Shown here: one piece after another, positions 35,989 through 63,294 of the stretch
How positions within the stretch are numbered: position 1 is the first letter of the stretch
Layout: every line of letters begins with the position of its first letter
Source of the DNA: Odontesthes bonariensis
Lineage: Eukaryota; Chordata; Actinopteri; Atheriniformes; Atherinopsidae
Direction of reading: 5' to 3'
Assembly: GCF_027942865.1 (NCBI RefSeq)
Contig: NC_134520.1
Span: 38,153,681 to 38,217,680 of the forward strand
DNA: 64,000 bases
Notes under the pieces: model-generated
Databases searched by the model: none
Told to the model about the DNA's origin: nothing
The model's input: the letters and a program-made list of their open reading frames with translations, nothing else
Translations under genes and position numbers: made by a program

Positions 35989-36101
35989 ACGTATTCTTCA
36001 TCCCCGTTTCACCTCCAGGTTTTATTCTGCATCTGTCAACTTCCATTACAGATTCTGTTTAACACTCCTGATCAGCTTCATTTATCTCCATGGTAACAGG
36101 A

Positions 36102-36868
36102 AGCAGCTGATCCACTGAAACATGTTCCAACATGAACATAAACCCAGAATCTGAGGCAGAACCAGAGTTAGTTCAGTTCTGAGCAGCTTTAAAGTGAATA
36201 TCTGCAGATGTTTCCATGGTAACAGCTGCAGAGATTCACTGAAACATGTTCCAACATGAACATAAACCCAGAATCTGAGGCAGAACCAGAGTTAGTTCAG
36301 TTCTGAGCAGCTTTAAAGTGAATATCTGCAGATGTTTCCATGGTAACAGCTGCAGAGATTCACTGAAACATGTTCCAACATGAACATAAACCCAGAATCT
36401 GAGTCAGAACCAGAGTTAGTTCAGTTCTGAGCAGCTTTAAAGTGAATATCTGCAGATGTTTCCATGGTAACAGCTGCAGAGATTCACTGAAACATGTTCC
36501 AACATGAACATAAACCCAGAATCTGAGGCAGAACCAGAGTTAGTTCAGTTCTGAGCAGCTTTAAAGTGAATATCTGCAGATGTTTCCATGGTAACAGCTG
36601 CAGAGATTCACTGAAACATGTTCCAACATGAACATAAACCCAGAATCTGAGGCAGAACCAGAGTTAGTTCAGTTCTGAGCAGCTTTAAAGTGAATATCTG
36701 CAGATGTTTCCATGGTAACAGCTGCAGAGATTCACTGAAACATGTTCCAACATGAACATAAACCCAGAATCTGAGGCAGAACCAGAGTTAGTTCAGTTCT
36801 GAGCAGCTTTAAAGTGAATATCTGCAGATGTTTCCATGGTAACAGCTGCAGAGATTCACTGAAACTTC
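36102..36868 (+). repeat. 124-bp tandem repeat, about 6.2 copies
   Basis: The unit contains CACTGAAACATGTTCCAACA, AACCCAGAATCTGAGGCAGA, GTTCTGAGCAGCTTTAAAGT and TTTCCATGGTAACAGCTGCA. Copies are almost identical (GAGGCAG versus GAGTCAG in one). It is intergenic between plppr3 and tmem259. Confidence 0.93.
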
Positions 36869-36974
36869 TTGTGTCCTTTGGCACAGCTCATCCTTTTCTC
36901 CCTGTTTCCCTTCCTGGAGAACAGCTTCTTGACAGCCACCCTTCCATGGAGCCCATTTCTGATGAGGCTTGGGC

Positions 36975-37135
36975 CAACAGTATTCAGTTCAATTCTGTTT
37001 ATTTATAAAGTGCCAAATCACAACAAATGACATCTCAAGGTCCAGTTAAAGCCAATCAGAGTCCAGTTCATTGTAATCTAATCCAATTAATTAAATTCCA
37101 AATGAGTCCAATTCATACATACATTCAGACCCGGT
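36975..37135 (-). mobile_element. LINE 3'-tail fragment (TATAAAGTGCCAAATCACAA type)
   Basis: CAGTTCAATTCTGTTTATTT, AAAGTGCCAAATCACAACAA and ATGACATCTCAAGG match the 3' tail of the LINE copy at 20054-20225. Only the tail is present. It forms an inverted pair with 37375-37562. Confidence 0.7.
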
Positions 37136-37374
37136 CAGAACCAGAATCCTGAGACCACCTGAACACCTGAACAGAACCACAGAGATCCAGACCAGGAGCT
37201 GCTGGTCCTAACAAACACACATGAGTCCTCTTCATCTTTTCCTGGAGGCAACTCAGCAGCCACAGTGTTGCTATGGCAACAGCAGCTGGGAATATGTGTG
37301 TGTGTGTGTGCACTGCAGAAAGCTGTGTGGGCACAGCTGTAATACGGCTGCTGGCCACCAGCTGGAAGGTGATA

Positions 37375-37562
37375 CCTGATAGGAAATTGTTTTTGAATTG
37401 GCTCTTTATGAATGAATTGGATTAATTTTGAATTTAATTAATTGTATTATGATTACAATGAATTGAACTCCAATTGGCTTGAATTGGACTATATCATTGA
37501 AGTGCCTTGAGATGAAATTTGTTGTAATTTGGCACTATATAAATGAAACCGAATTGAATTGA
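37375..37562 (+). mobile_element. LINE 3'-tail fragment, opposite orientation
   Basis: Ends GTGCCTTGAGATGAAATTTG, then GGCACTATATAAATGAAACC GAATTGAATTGAA, the complement of the tail at 20054-20225 and 36975-37135. Noncoding relic. Confidence 0.75.
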
Positions 37563-38455
37563 ATTTAACCTGGCAGTCATAACTCACTGTAAGATAATAT
37601 ATATAATCTGGCAGTCAGTACTCAGGGTACTCCTAATGAACCTGGCAGTCAGGACTCAGGGTGGACATTAAGGAACCTGGCAGTCAGGACATGGTGAACA
37701 CTAAGGAACCTGGCAGTCATGACTCAGGGTTATACTATGTAGAATCTGTCAGTCAGTACTCAGGGTACTCCTAATGAACCTGGCAGTCAGTACTCAGGGT
37801 GGACATTAAGGAGCCTGGCAGTCAGTACTCAGGGTACTCCTAAGCAACCTGGCAGTCAGAACTCAGGAAGGAAATTAAGTAACCTGGCAGTCAGGACTCA
37901 GGGTGAACACTAAAAAACCTGGCAGTCATTCCTCAGGGTAATACTATGTAGAATCTGTCAGTCAGTACTCAGGGTGGACATTAAGGAGCCTGGCAGTCAG
38001 AACTCAGGGTGAACACTATGGAACCTGGCAGTCAGAACTCAGGGTGGAAATTATGGAACCTGGCAGTCAGGACTCAGGGTGAACACTAAGGAAACTGTCA
38101 GAACTCAGGGTGGATATTAAGGAACCTGGCAGTCAGGACTCAGGGTGGACACAAAGGAACCTGGCAGTCATAACTCAGGGTTTTACAATAAAGAACTTGG
38201 CAGTCAGTACTCAGGGTTTTACTATGAAAACCTGACAGTCAGGACTCAGGGTGAAGATAATGTACCTGGCAGTCAGAACTCTTGGTTTTACTATGAAGTA
38301 CCTGGCAGTCAGAATTCAGGGTTGGTCTATAGGGATCCGGGCAGTCAGCAGTCACGGTAACCCTGAATAGAACCTAGCAGTCAAACCTTAGGGTGAGCGC
38401 TAAAAAACCTGACAGTCAGACCTCAGGGTTAAACAACGATCCTGCCAGTCATAGC
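37563..38455 (+). repeat. About 36-bp degenerate tandem repeat
   Basis: About 25 diverged copies built on AACCTGGCAGTCAGGACTCA GGGTGGACATTAAGG. It is more diverged than the other arrays in the window, so probably older. The short + frames here are artefacts. Confidence 0.88.
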
Positions 38456-38460
38456 TGGAG

Positions 38461-38975
38461 AACACGCCAGTGGGGAAGGACCCGTATTTCCGCCGTGGCT
38501 GTGATTCAGTCTGGCACCAGCGGCCGTTAGCTGAAGCTCAGAGTTGCTTTCAGCCTCCTGGAGGATCGGACCCATCTCTGTCCGGTTCTGTTCGGCCTCA
38601 CCGGCCGGTTCGGACTGAGTTGTTTCCCCTCGCTGTCCGACAGCAGCCGGCTAACGGCTAACTCCGCTGTTTACGGAGCGTTAGCTGCCGTGCTAACACA
38701 GCCGGCTAACTCCGCTGTTTACGGAGCGTTAGCTGCCGTGCTAACACAACCGGCTAACGGCTAACTAACTCCGCTGTTACGGAGCGTTAGCTGCCGTGCT
38801 AACACAGGCGGCTAACGGCTAACTAACTCCGCTGTTTACGGAGCGTTAGCTGCCGTGCTAACGGCTAGCTGTGGCGTTTCAGGGTCTGCCGTTTCTCCTG
38901 ATGAAAACACCGAAGAAGAACGGTCGTCGGTGACATGGACACGGAGCTGTGAGGCCTCAGACAGGTGAGTCGAGC
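38461..38975 (+). promoter_or_regulatory. tmem259: Probable tmem259 promoter and noncoding exon 1
   Basis: CpG- and GC-rich block with four copies of a 55-60 bp unit (TAACTCCGCTGTTTACGGAG, CGTTAGCTGCCGTGCTAAC; 38645-38870). It ends GAGGCCTCAGACAG|GTGAGTCG, a near-perfect donor with the GT at 38966. The tmem259 initiator exon has an acceptor-like TTGTTTCAGTTTCAG at about 42635-42650, so a spliced 5' UTR is plausible. The start site is not determined; assignment to tmem259 is by position and strand. Confidence 0.45.
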
Positions 38976-39195
38976 TCCAGCTGGGGGATGTTTACCTCCC
39001 AGAAGCGGCAGGCCGCAGGCACACCTGGGTCCGATGATCGGGGTGTTTAAACAGGGGTGACGTCACAGGGTCGGGTCATATGTGACCGCGGAGGGTCACA
39101 GGTGTGTTTCCATAGGCACCTTTAATGAAACTGTGATGGAAACATTTAGAGAAAGCTGCTGTACTGCCGTCATGACGTCATAACCTGACGTACCG

Positions 39196-40316
39196 AAAGC
39201 TGTGTTTCCAGCTGTGTTTCCAGCTGTGTTTCCAGCTGTGTTTCCAGAGGTGTTACAGGTGTGTTTCCAGCTGTGTTTACAGGTGTGTTTACAGGTGTGT
39301 TTCCAGCTGTGTTTCCAGTTGTGTCTACAGCTGTGTTTCCAGCTGTGTTTCCAGAGGTGTTACAGGTGTGTTTCCAGCTGTGTTTCCAGCTGTGTTTCCA
39401 GCTGTGTTTACAGGTGTGTTTCCAGCTGTGTCTACAGCTGTGTTTACAGCTGTGTTTACAGGTGTGTTTCCAGCTGTGCTTCCAGGTGTGTTTACAGCTG
39501 TGTCTACAGCTGTGTTTCCAGCTGTGTTTACAGGTGTGTTTACAGGTGTGTTTCCAGCTGTGCTTCCAGCTGTGTTTACAGGTGTTACAGCTGTGTTTAC
39601 AGTTGTGTTACAGCTGTGTTTCCAGCTGTGTCTACAGCTGTGTTTCCAGGTGTGTTTACAGTTGTGTTTACAGGTGTTACAGCTGTGTTTCCAGGTGTGC
39701 TTCCAGGTGTGTTTCCAGCTGTGTCTACAGCTGTGTTTCCAGGTATGTTTACAGTTGTGTTTACAGGTGTTACAGCTGTGTTTCCAGGTGTGCTTCCAGG
39801 TGTGTTTCCAGCTGTGTTTACAGGTGTTACAGCTGTGTTTCCAGCTGTGCTTCCAGGTGTGCTTCCAGGTGTGTTTACAGCTGTGTTTACAGCTGTGTTT
39901 ACAGCTGTGTTTACAGGTGTGTTTCCAGCTGTGTTTCCAGCTGTGTTTACAGGTGTGTTTCCAGCTGTGTTTACAGGTGTGTTTCCAGCTGTGTTTCCAG
40001 CTGTGTTTCCAGTTGTGTTTACAGGTGTTACAGCTGTGTTTCCAGCTGTGTTTCCAGGTGTGTTTCCAGCTGTGTTTCCAGCTGTGTTTCCAGCTGTGTT
40101 TCCAGCTGTGTTTCCAGCTGTGTTTCCAGCTGTGTTTACAGGTGTTACAGCTGTGTTTCCAGGTGTTACAGCTGTGTTTCCAGGTGTGCTTCCAGGTGTT
40201 TCCAGCTGTGTTTACAGGTGCTACAGCTGTGCTTCCAGCTGTGTTTCCAACTGTGCTTCCAGCTGTGTTTCCAGCTGTGTTTCCAGCTGTGCTTCCAGGT
40301 GTTTCCAGCTGTTTTA
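39196..40316 (+). repeat. 11-12 bp minisatellite CAGCTGTGTTTC in tmem259 5' intron
   Basis: About 95 copies of CAGCTGTGTTTC, CAGGTGTGTTTA and TACAGGTGTT. Units alternate TTTCCAG and TTTACAG (acceptor-like) with AG|GTGTGT. It begins about 230 bp after the candidate donor at 38966. Long frames on both strands are artefacts. Downstream, 40317-41036 shows no gene or transposon I recognise. Confidence 0.93.
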
Positions 40317-41036
40317 ATGGTCTGGGTGTCAGAATGTCAAACGTCAAATGAATTTAATACAACAGTTTAAAATGCAGAGCAAATGTTAATGTGCTGCTGG
40401 GAGGGTTTGTTACCAGCTGGTTTAATGAAATGTGGGTGAAAGCTGTTCGTCACTTTCTCTCTGACGAGACGCCACGTAAAAATAAATAAATAAATACGCA
40501 AGGACGATATGACAGAACATTTTAGTGATTTTTAATACCGTGGAATAACCGCTAACCGGCCCATACCTAAAAAAGAAGAGTTTCTGTATATTCCTGAAGA
40601 TCCAGATGTTCAGATAGGGACCATTCAGTGCATGGAAAGCAGTGTTTGGGTTGTGAAAGTGCAGCCTCAGGCCATGTTGCCACAGTTTTTATGCAGGGTT
40701 TACTGTCCTCCTTAGAGGTGGTCCGAGAGCCCCAGATGGGGCCTGTAGGCCTGCTTTAAGTTCCAGGAGACCTGGTCCAGAGTATCGTGTCCCCCGGGGG
40801 CCCAGTTCACATCATGGGGAGCACTGGCTTCAGGCACGCCTGGTAACATCACCTGCTGTCACATGGACACCGTCAGGGGGTTTTTCTGCTGGTTGCTGAG
40901 GTGGAGGTGAACCAAAACTGAGCTCATTGGTGCCGAGGGCGACGAAAACAGCCGTCAGAATGAGTACAGTTAGCTCTGTTGGCAGGTGAAAGGTTCTGCA
41001 TCTGACTGACGGTGACTCCAGATCAGAAAATCATAG

Positions 41037-42287
41037 GCTGTGTTCCAAACCGCCTACTTCTCCTACTACTCCTACTAACTTTCTGAGTTAGTATGCGAGT
41101 TTGAGTAAGCGAGAAGTTCCCGGATGCATACTAGATTCTCCTAAATGTTGGGTATGCATCATGAGGTTACTACTCATACTCAAACTACCCAAGATGCAAC
41201 GTAACGTGACGTCGCCGATCGTCATTTCCTGTCAAAACGGCAGTTTCAAGCTAGCTACAACGAGGGTAGGTTCACTTCCTGTTTTCAAAACAAAAGCACC
41301 AATTGTATGGTAATGGCTTTCCCTATGATAAAAGGCAACGGGTATTTTATTTTGTGAAAATAACAGGAAGTGTGTTAGCTCACTGCAGCTAGCTTTAGTA
41401 GCGCCGAATTCGTGGGAACAAAATTGTAAACAGCCGGTATTTTGTCAGGTTTTCAACACGTTGGGGATCTAAACGACTACTTTCTCTCCTGAAAATGTTT
41501 CAAATGTTGCTAAAGTTTACAGAGTTTAGAGCTTAAGAGAAATCAGCTTCAGGCCGGCTGATTTCGGCTCGGGCAGGAGCCAAATGCATTGTGGGTAAAC
41601 GCTCTGCATACTGTCTGATCAATGAGTATGTAGTATGGATGGATGTAGTATGGAAGGATGCAGTATGGAAGGATGCAGTATGGAAGGATGTAGTATGGTA
41701 GTATGGAAGGATGTAGTATGCAGGATGTAGTGTGCAGTATGTAGTATGCAGGATGTAGTATGCAGTATGTAGTATGCAGGATGTAGTATGGAAGGATGTA
41801 GTATGCAGTATGTAGTATGCAGGATGTAGTATGCAGGATGTAGTATGCAGTATGTAGTATGCAGGATGTAGTATGCAGTATGTAGTATGCAGGATGTAGT
41901 ATGCAGTATGTAGTATGGATGGATGTAGTATGGAAGGATGTAGTATGGAAGGATGTAGTATGGAAGGATGTAGTATGGAAGGATGTAGTATGCAGGATGT
42001 AGTATGCAGGATGTAGTATGGAAGGATGTAGTATGGATGGATGTAGTATGGAAGGATGTAGTATGGAAGGATGTAGTATGGAAGGATGTAGTATGCAGGA
42101 TGTAGTATGCAGGATGTAGTATGCAGGATGTAGTATGGAAGGATGTAGTATGGATGGATGTAGTATGGAAGGATGTAGTATGGAAGGATGTAGTATGCAG
42201 GATGTAGTATGCAGGATGTAGTATGGAAGGATGTAGTATGGAAGGATGTAGTATGGAAGGATGTAGTAGGCGCTTTCGAACACAGCC
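41037..42287. mobile_element. TIR element with internal GGATGTAGTATG array, copy A
   Basis: Left end GGCTGTGTTCCAAACCGCCT; right end reads GCCTACTACATCC up to GGCGCTTTCGAACACAGCC, an inverted copy. About 590 bp of unique interior (41070-41625; AAGCTAGCTACAACGAGGGT, ACAGCCGGTATTTTGTCAGG) is followed by 41625-42265, a tandem array of GGATGTAGTATG(GAA/CA). The same element in opposite orientation is at 51333-54157. No transposase frame found. Confidence 0.82.
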
Positions 42288-42731
42288 CTGGTGTTGCAGT
42301 TCCATATGGTTATATGGTGCCCTATGTTTGAGGCCATGAGGAGCTCCCATTCTCCATCTTGTGTGCGATGGACCTGGCGTTTGGGAAGAGGCCGGGGATC
42401 GGTGCTCTGGCGCTGGTGTCAGATGTCGTAAGTTCGCTGGAAAGGCCAAATTATTGCTCTGCAACCAGCAACTCCAACATTTACCAGTTCCTGCCGACTG
42501 TTACAGGTCGATCAGAAACAACGACCACACCATTAGGTCCATCAAACAGCCATCAGCCGCACCGCCATCTTACCCCCATCCCTCAGACTTCTGAGGTTCT
42601 GAGGCTGGACGCAGATCTGATAAAAGCCGCGTGTGTTGTTTCAGTTTCAGGTGTCGGAGGAACTCGCCCGCGGACAGTCGCACCTGGGCCGGGCCGCAGT
42701 CCAGCCTTCGCTCCCTACGCCGACGGCAGCC

Positions 42732-58254
<15,523 letters not shown>

Positions 58255-59443
58255 GGGTCCAGGTGTGGTCCTGCTGACATCATCACACCTGTGGTGCCTC
58301 AGTCTGTCAGCTGATCAGGCTGATTGATCCGTGATCAGCTTTAACCACACCTGCATTTTAGTTAGAACTTTAACCAATATCTGAGTTATCGATCAATTAG
58401 TCCCATGATTTCAACCCTGAGGCCCCACCGGAGGTCAGCTGATCAACGCCGTGGTCACATTTAAACCCTGTAACACACACACGTGCACACACACACGTGC
58501 ACACACACGACCCGGTTCGGTCCGACTGATGCCGTCAGAAATATTTAAACAATCAGAAAAATTGATTTTCTGTCCCAGACGTGTATTGATCCTTCAGTTA
58601 TTGATCAAGCTGCAGTTTATGTGTTATTGATCAGAAATTATCAATCAGATCTAATGACTTTTTTCTGATGTTTTACCGATCAAACCAAGAATCGATCGAT
58701 CGGTGACGGGCTGGAGCCGATCAATGGAAGTGATTAAAGGAACGTCTTTCCGATTGATCATAACCAAAGAGGACGGACGGACTGAAACCACTAAAACCCA
58801 CCGAGCTCTGATTGATCGGGGATTGATCGGCCCTGGTTTTGACAGACTGACGCACTCACTGAACTCCTCCAGAAGAAGTTTTTTCAGAGACGAATCGATC
58901 GGATTGATCGGGACTTCCTGTCAGAAAGGACGCCTTATCAGTGATGCTGATTGGTTGTGCTATGTGATGTCACAGCTCAGGCCCCGCCCCCTGGGAGAGG
59001 GCGTGACCTCACATCAGACGTTAATGAGCTCATCAGTAACTGACTGAACACTAACAGATGATGTCATCGCTAACCCGTTTCCACTAAACCGATCAATCGT
59101 CTGTTTTATACCCAATGCTCAGGCGTTGAGGGGGCGGAGCCTGACGGTGACCTGTCAGAGGGGCGGGGCCTGACGGGGTTCTGGGTGTTTTTTCTCTGCT
59201 GGGTGACTGTAGCTGATTCATACCTGTATGTACCTGTCCAGTAAAGCTAAGTGTCACTTCTTTCAGCCGCAGGCGGGCTCAGGCGGGCTCAGGCGGGCTC
59301 AGGCGGGCTCAGGCGGGCTCAGGTGAGGTCACTTCCTGTTGAGGAATCCTCCAGAACAGGTCGGTCAGAGCTGGGCGGCATCTGTAGGTCAAAAATAAAC
59401 TTGAATCATGTGAACTGAAACCAGACTTCCTGTCAGGTGTATT
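58255..59443 (+). other. tmem259: tmem259 3' UTR and flank
   Basis: Noncoding stretch after the stop, rich in TTGATC/GATCAAT. It contains a CA/CG run at 58471-58510 and a 10-bp repeat GGCGGGCTCA (59272-59321). It ends around two polyadenylation candidates (59240 and 59394). The frame at 58703-59047 has no recognised domain. Confidence 0.6.
59394..59399 (+). terminator. tmem259: Candidate tmem259 polyadenylation signal
   Basis: AATAAA in TCAAAAATAAACTTG, about 1.14 kb after the stop. An earlier variant AGTAAA at 59240-59245 (TGTCCAGTAAAGC, followed by TCACTTCTTTC) is an alternative. No downstream gene lies close enough to claim either. Confidence 0.5.
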
Positions 59444-60175
59444 TTTACCTCAGCAGGTGATGAGCGGCGGTGGCGGGGGGAAACCCGAAACTCCAGTTTG
59501 TCCACAGTTTGTTCACAGTTCACACCTGTGACCCGTTTATGGATGACGACCTATTTCTGTTTGTTTTCACCCAGTTTCTCTTAAATCTGTGAAAAAAAAC
59601 AAACTTGTCTAAAAGTGTCAAAAACATTAGTGTCTGCTGTAAACCCACCAAAAGCATCATTTGCAGGATACTTTCTGCAAATGATAATAGCTTATAAATA
59701 ATAATGGCTTATTATTAGGGCTTTTATGTCAATTCTATATGATGGAATATGCAGAAAGAATAGAATTAGGCTGAAAGGTCTGTTGCTTTATATGTTTATG
59801 TTTCTGCATTTAGCGGACGCTTTTATCCAAAGGGACTTACAAATGAGGATATAACAACAAAGCTAACATCACAGCTAACATCACAGCTAACAACAAAGCT
59901 AACAACAAAGCTAACAACAAAGCTAACAACACAGCTAACATCACAGCTAACAACACAGCTAACAACACAGCTAACAACAAAGCTAACAACACAGCTAACA
60001 ACACAGCTAACAACACAGCTAACAACAAAGCTAACATCAAAGCTAACAACACAGCTAACAACACAGCTAACATCACAGCTAACATCAAAGCTAACAACAA
60101 AGCTAACATCAAAGCTTACAACACAGCTAACATCACAGCTAACAACAAAGCTAACATCCCAGCTAAAATCAAAAC
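59444..60175 (+). repeat. Duplicated segment plus AACAACACAGCT array, copy 2
   Basis: 59444-59856 repeats 56526-56940 with about two indel differences (G7 versus G6). A 12-mer array (AACAACAAAGCT, AACAACACAGCT, AACATCACAGCT) then runs to about 60175. This copy is downstream of the tmem259 polyadenylation sites. Confidence 0.88.
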
Positions 60176-60194
60176 GAACTTAACTCTTATTAAT

Positions 60195-60575
60195 CAGATC
60201 TCATTAACTCTGGCTGCAGCATTTTGGATCAGCTGGAGGCTTTTCAGAGAATATGTGGGACAGCCCAATAATAAAGAATTACAGTAGTCCAATCCTGAAG
60301 TAACAGATGCATGGACTAGTTTTTCTGCATCACTCTGAGACAAGATGTTCCTGATTTTAACAATATTACGAAGATGAAAGAAGGCAGTCCTAGAAACCTG
60401 TTTTATATGCGAGTCAGAGGACAGATCCTGGTAAAAAATAACTCCAAGGTTCCTCAGTGTAGGACCAGAAGCTGAGGAAATATCATCAGAGTAACTATAG
60501 AACCAGACAGTTTCTCCCTGAAGCGCTCAGGTCCAAAGATAACAACTTCAGTTTGAGTTGAGAAGCAGAAAGTTC
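60195..60575 (-). mobile_element. LINE reverse-transcriptase fragment (same family as 20054-21565)
   Basis: CTCTGGCTGCAGCATTTTGG to GACCAGACAGTTTCTCCC matches 21110-21430 closely; the minus strand reads pieces of [20 protein letters not shown] and [15 protein letters not shown]. There are indels in the 60425-60500 part. It is truncated at both ends. Following bases 60590-60680 (TTATTGTCATTACACATATA) look like another repeat tail. Confidence 0.8.
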
Positions 60576-60854
60576 TGAGATGATGAGATGAGATTCAATT
60601 TTATTGTCATTACACATATAGCATAACGAAACATAAGTTCCAGTACGACCCATCCAGACAGACAACATAAAAACAAACGAGGGAGACGGGTAATCGTGGC
60701 CATGCAGCTCAGTGATGAGCGCTGCCAGATAGGAGAAAAAATTTTATTTCACACTTTACCCTTACAAGGATACAGTTTGAGATTGCAAACAAAGAAACGC
60801 ATACACACAACATCAAGCATTGGGACCGGTGAGGAGGTGTGGGAGTTGCGTATG

Positions 60855-61516
60855 TTAAAGGATAAGACCGGTTTTTTGACATTGGGCCCTTGATTTCACA
60901 TTATAACATGATGTTCTACTCACCCCTGCTTGTTGTTGGTCATTTGGAGCTGTTCCGAAGATATTCGAGAGGCGTCTGGCTGCTCTCTTGAGATATTCGG
61001 CCATGAAACGGTTTCCTATGGGCAAGCTTATACAGGCACAAACTATGCTGTTTATAATTTATTAATTACTGTACACTAGCACTGATAACGTGGAGGTGCG
61101 CCGCTTACTTAAAAAAATCCGGGTTACTAATTTTGAATTTTAGCCGAAAGAATAAATAGGCAGCAGGTCTGTGGGCTGTCTGTGGCAGTAGCACGACGAT
61201 GACGTCAGTAACACCCACTTTACGACAAAAATTCAAAATTACAGTAACCCGGATTTTTTTAAGTAAGCGCCGCACCTCCACGTTATCAGTGCTAGTGTAG
61301 AGTAATTAATAAATTATAAACAGCATAGTTTGTGCCTGTATAAGCTTGCCCATAGGAAACCGTTTCATGGCCGAATATCTCAAGAGAGCAGCCAGACGCC
61401 TCGCGAATATCTTCGGAACAGCTCCAAATTACCAACAACAAGCAGGGGTGAGTAGAACATCATGTTGTAATGTGAAATCAAGGGCCCAATGTCAAAAAAC
61501 CGGTCTTATCCTTTAA
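60855..61516. mobile_element. Fold-back MITE with 286-bp inverted arms
   Basis: TTAAAGGATAAGACCGGTTT starts the left arm and its complement AAACCGGTCTTATCCTTTAA ends the right arm. The arms (60855-61140 and about 61226-61516) match along almost their whole length, with an 85-bp central spacer containing ACGATGACGTCAGTAACACC. TTAA is at both termini. There is no coding capacity. It could form a long hairpin. Confidence 0.9.
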
Positions 61517-61542
61517 TCAGTGAGTTTGTGTCCATGAAGCTG

Positions 61543-62268
61543 TAGCCCCTTTCACACTGAGGAATAACCCGCGTTTAATCCGTGAATTTAGCGTGTCCGC
61601 TGTTGCGTTCACACTGCCGACCCGGGCTGCCGCATCAACTCGACTCGCCTTTCGACCCGCGTCGGACCCTAGTCTTTTTGCCGAGCCGAGTTTGGTGTGA
61701 ACGCAATCGACCCGGGTCGGACGTGGGCGTGACGTGAGGAGTTTAAAAGACAGAATGGACAACTGATTCAGAACAACAGCGACAGGTGAGGACAAGTTTC
61801 ACTCTGTTTTAGCCTACATCAAGTTCCAGACATTTTTTAATATGGCCAACTGGGGAGACAAGGAGGTCCGCGAGCTCCTCAGCCTCCGAGCAGAGGACGT
61901 TATTTACCGCCTCATGTCGGGGACTATAGTGCTCTTGTATTCTCCGCATATGTTCTTCGGCGGCATCCCACGTTGTAACCATCCACACCCCGTAAAGTAA
62001 CATCTCCATGAACTGCATATACAATTGCAAAAACGAGTCTTCAAGGTGTATTTAACCCTACCTCCGACGCATGGCTTGTGCCTACGTCATTGTACACGCC
62101 CAGCATTTCATGTGTTTCCTGTGACGCTCTGCCACTAGGCCACGCCCCCTGAACTCGGCTTCAGGCGACACGGGTCACCTAACAAGCCAAGCGCTCACAT
62201 TGCTCGACGCAGTTCGAAGGTGCAATTTGGACCTGCTAAGGTAGCGGGTCGCAGTGTGAAAGGGCCTA
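61543..62268. mobile_element. 726-bp TIR element with a Myb/SANT-like fragment
   Basis: Ends TAGCCCCTTTCACACTG and CAGTGTGAAAGGGCCTA (complement TAGGCCCTTTCACACTG), with CTG on both flanks (61540-61542 and 62269-62271) as a 3-bp duplication. A + frame from 61842, MANWGDKEVRELLSLRAED…, matches the start of the trihelix/Myb-SANT-like protein seen in fish PIF/Harbinger-type transposons, but ends after about 52 codons. Superfamily by inference. Confidence 0.75.
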
Positions 62269-62317
62269 CTGTCTCAGAGGCCATTGTCCTCGATAATGCG
62301 ATGGAAAGTTTATCAGC

Positions 62318-62975
62318 CTAAACCGTTTCCACAGGAGTCCTCAGGAAGGGGAGGGAGCACATGGGGCAGAGCGTCTTATTTACATAGCATCCAGGAGAAG
62401 CTGCAGCTGGCAGCCAAGGCCAGCACAGGGGAGCCAGATTGAGATAACAAAAATTGTTTGGGTCAGGCATGACTCTTAATTTTTTTCCGCCTGCCTTGAA
62501 GTCTTTGCTGGTGCGTCTCATGGTGAATCCAAACAGCCAAATTGTGGGATGTACAGCCAAATTCCAGGACCTTGCCGCCCGGTCCGAGCGATCAGCTTTC
62601 TCCCAGATTTATTCCATTTCTCTTCTCAGTCCAGCAACCTCAGCCGGCCTGCTGAACCTGTGTAAGGGTCGCATTCAGCTTCCCATTCTGCTCACGGAGC
62701 ATCTCAGTCTGAGTGTTGATTGCTCTGCCGACCCCCTCAAACGCTGCCCACGCTTTCTTAATTTCTTGACATGCCAGGTATCCTCCGACTCCAAACAGCT
62801 GGAAACCAGTAATCATAAATCCAAATGTGTATAAATCTTCAACGTCCTCGACTGACAACATCGACAAACACACAATCCTCCACTTCCCCCAGGAGTCCAT
62901 TGAGTATCCAGCGAAGAATGTACCGCCAGGGCATGAGGGTTCTCCAGGTCTTTGTCTTTTTTTTTTTGTGATCAA
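62318..62975 (-). pseudogene. Unrecognised broken frame, probably transposon-derived
   Basis: Minus-strand pieces: RPGEPSCPGGTFFAGYSMDS, VEDVEDLYTFGFMITGFQLF, ACQEIKKAWAAFEGVGRAIN, TQTEMLREQNGKLNATLTQV (62640-62975), then, after a frame change and one in-frame TAA, LRREMEXIWEKADRS and AVHPTIWLFGFTMRRTSKDF, KAGGKKLRVMPDPNNFCY to the stop at about 62318. It suggests a hydrophobic helix followed by a coiled coil. I do not recognise the family. The break and its surroundings of repeats argue for a relic, not a host gene. Confidence 0.4.
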
Positions 62976-63294
62976 ATTTTTCTTTATTCAAGAAATTTTT
63001 ATACAAACGGAGAAAAGAAAACGAGAACATGTCATAAAATGAAAAGCAAGTACATTAGCAAGTAGTAAATAAGGTAATCGCCAAGATCAAATTAACAGAA
63101 AACAATGAAATAATCAACAACTTAAACTAAATCTGAAATCATATAAATAAATCCTCCCTCCCTCCCACCCACCCCCTACCTCAGGGACCTTGTCGAAAAA
63201 CACAATACAGCTTAGGTGACCTTCAGTGTAACACATTCTTCATTCTTTAAGTTTCATAGAAAGAGAATTCCACATTTCAATAGTAGTCTCCTGT
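62976..63294. other. AT-rich repeat-like stretch, no gene seen
   Basis: T10 run (62958-62968), CTTTATTCAAGAAATTTTTA and a C-rich CCTCCCTCCCACCCACCCCC. It resembles a LINE 3' end in minus orientation but cannot be assigned. Confidence 0.3.

Noticed and set aside
39202..40370. Cys-rich or Ala/Val/Phe-rich frames resembling secreted proteins
   Set aside because: All three + frames and one - frame are open over the same 11-12 bp repeat.
58703..59047. 114-codon frame in the tmem259 3' UTR
   Set aside because: Composition is ordinary for UTR, with no domain and no splice or start context supporting a gene.
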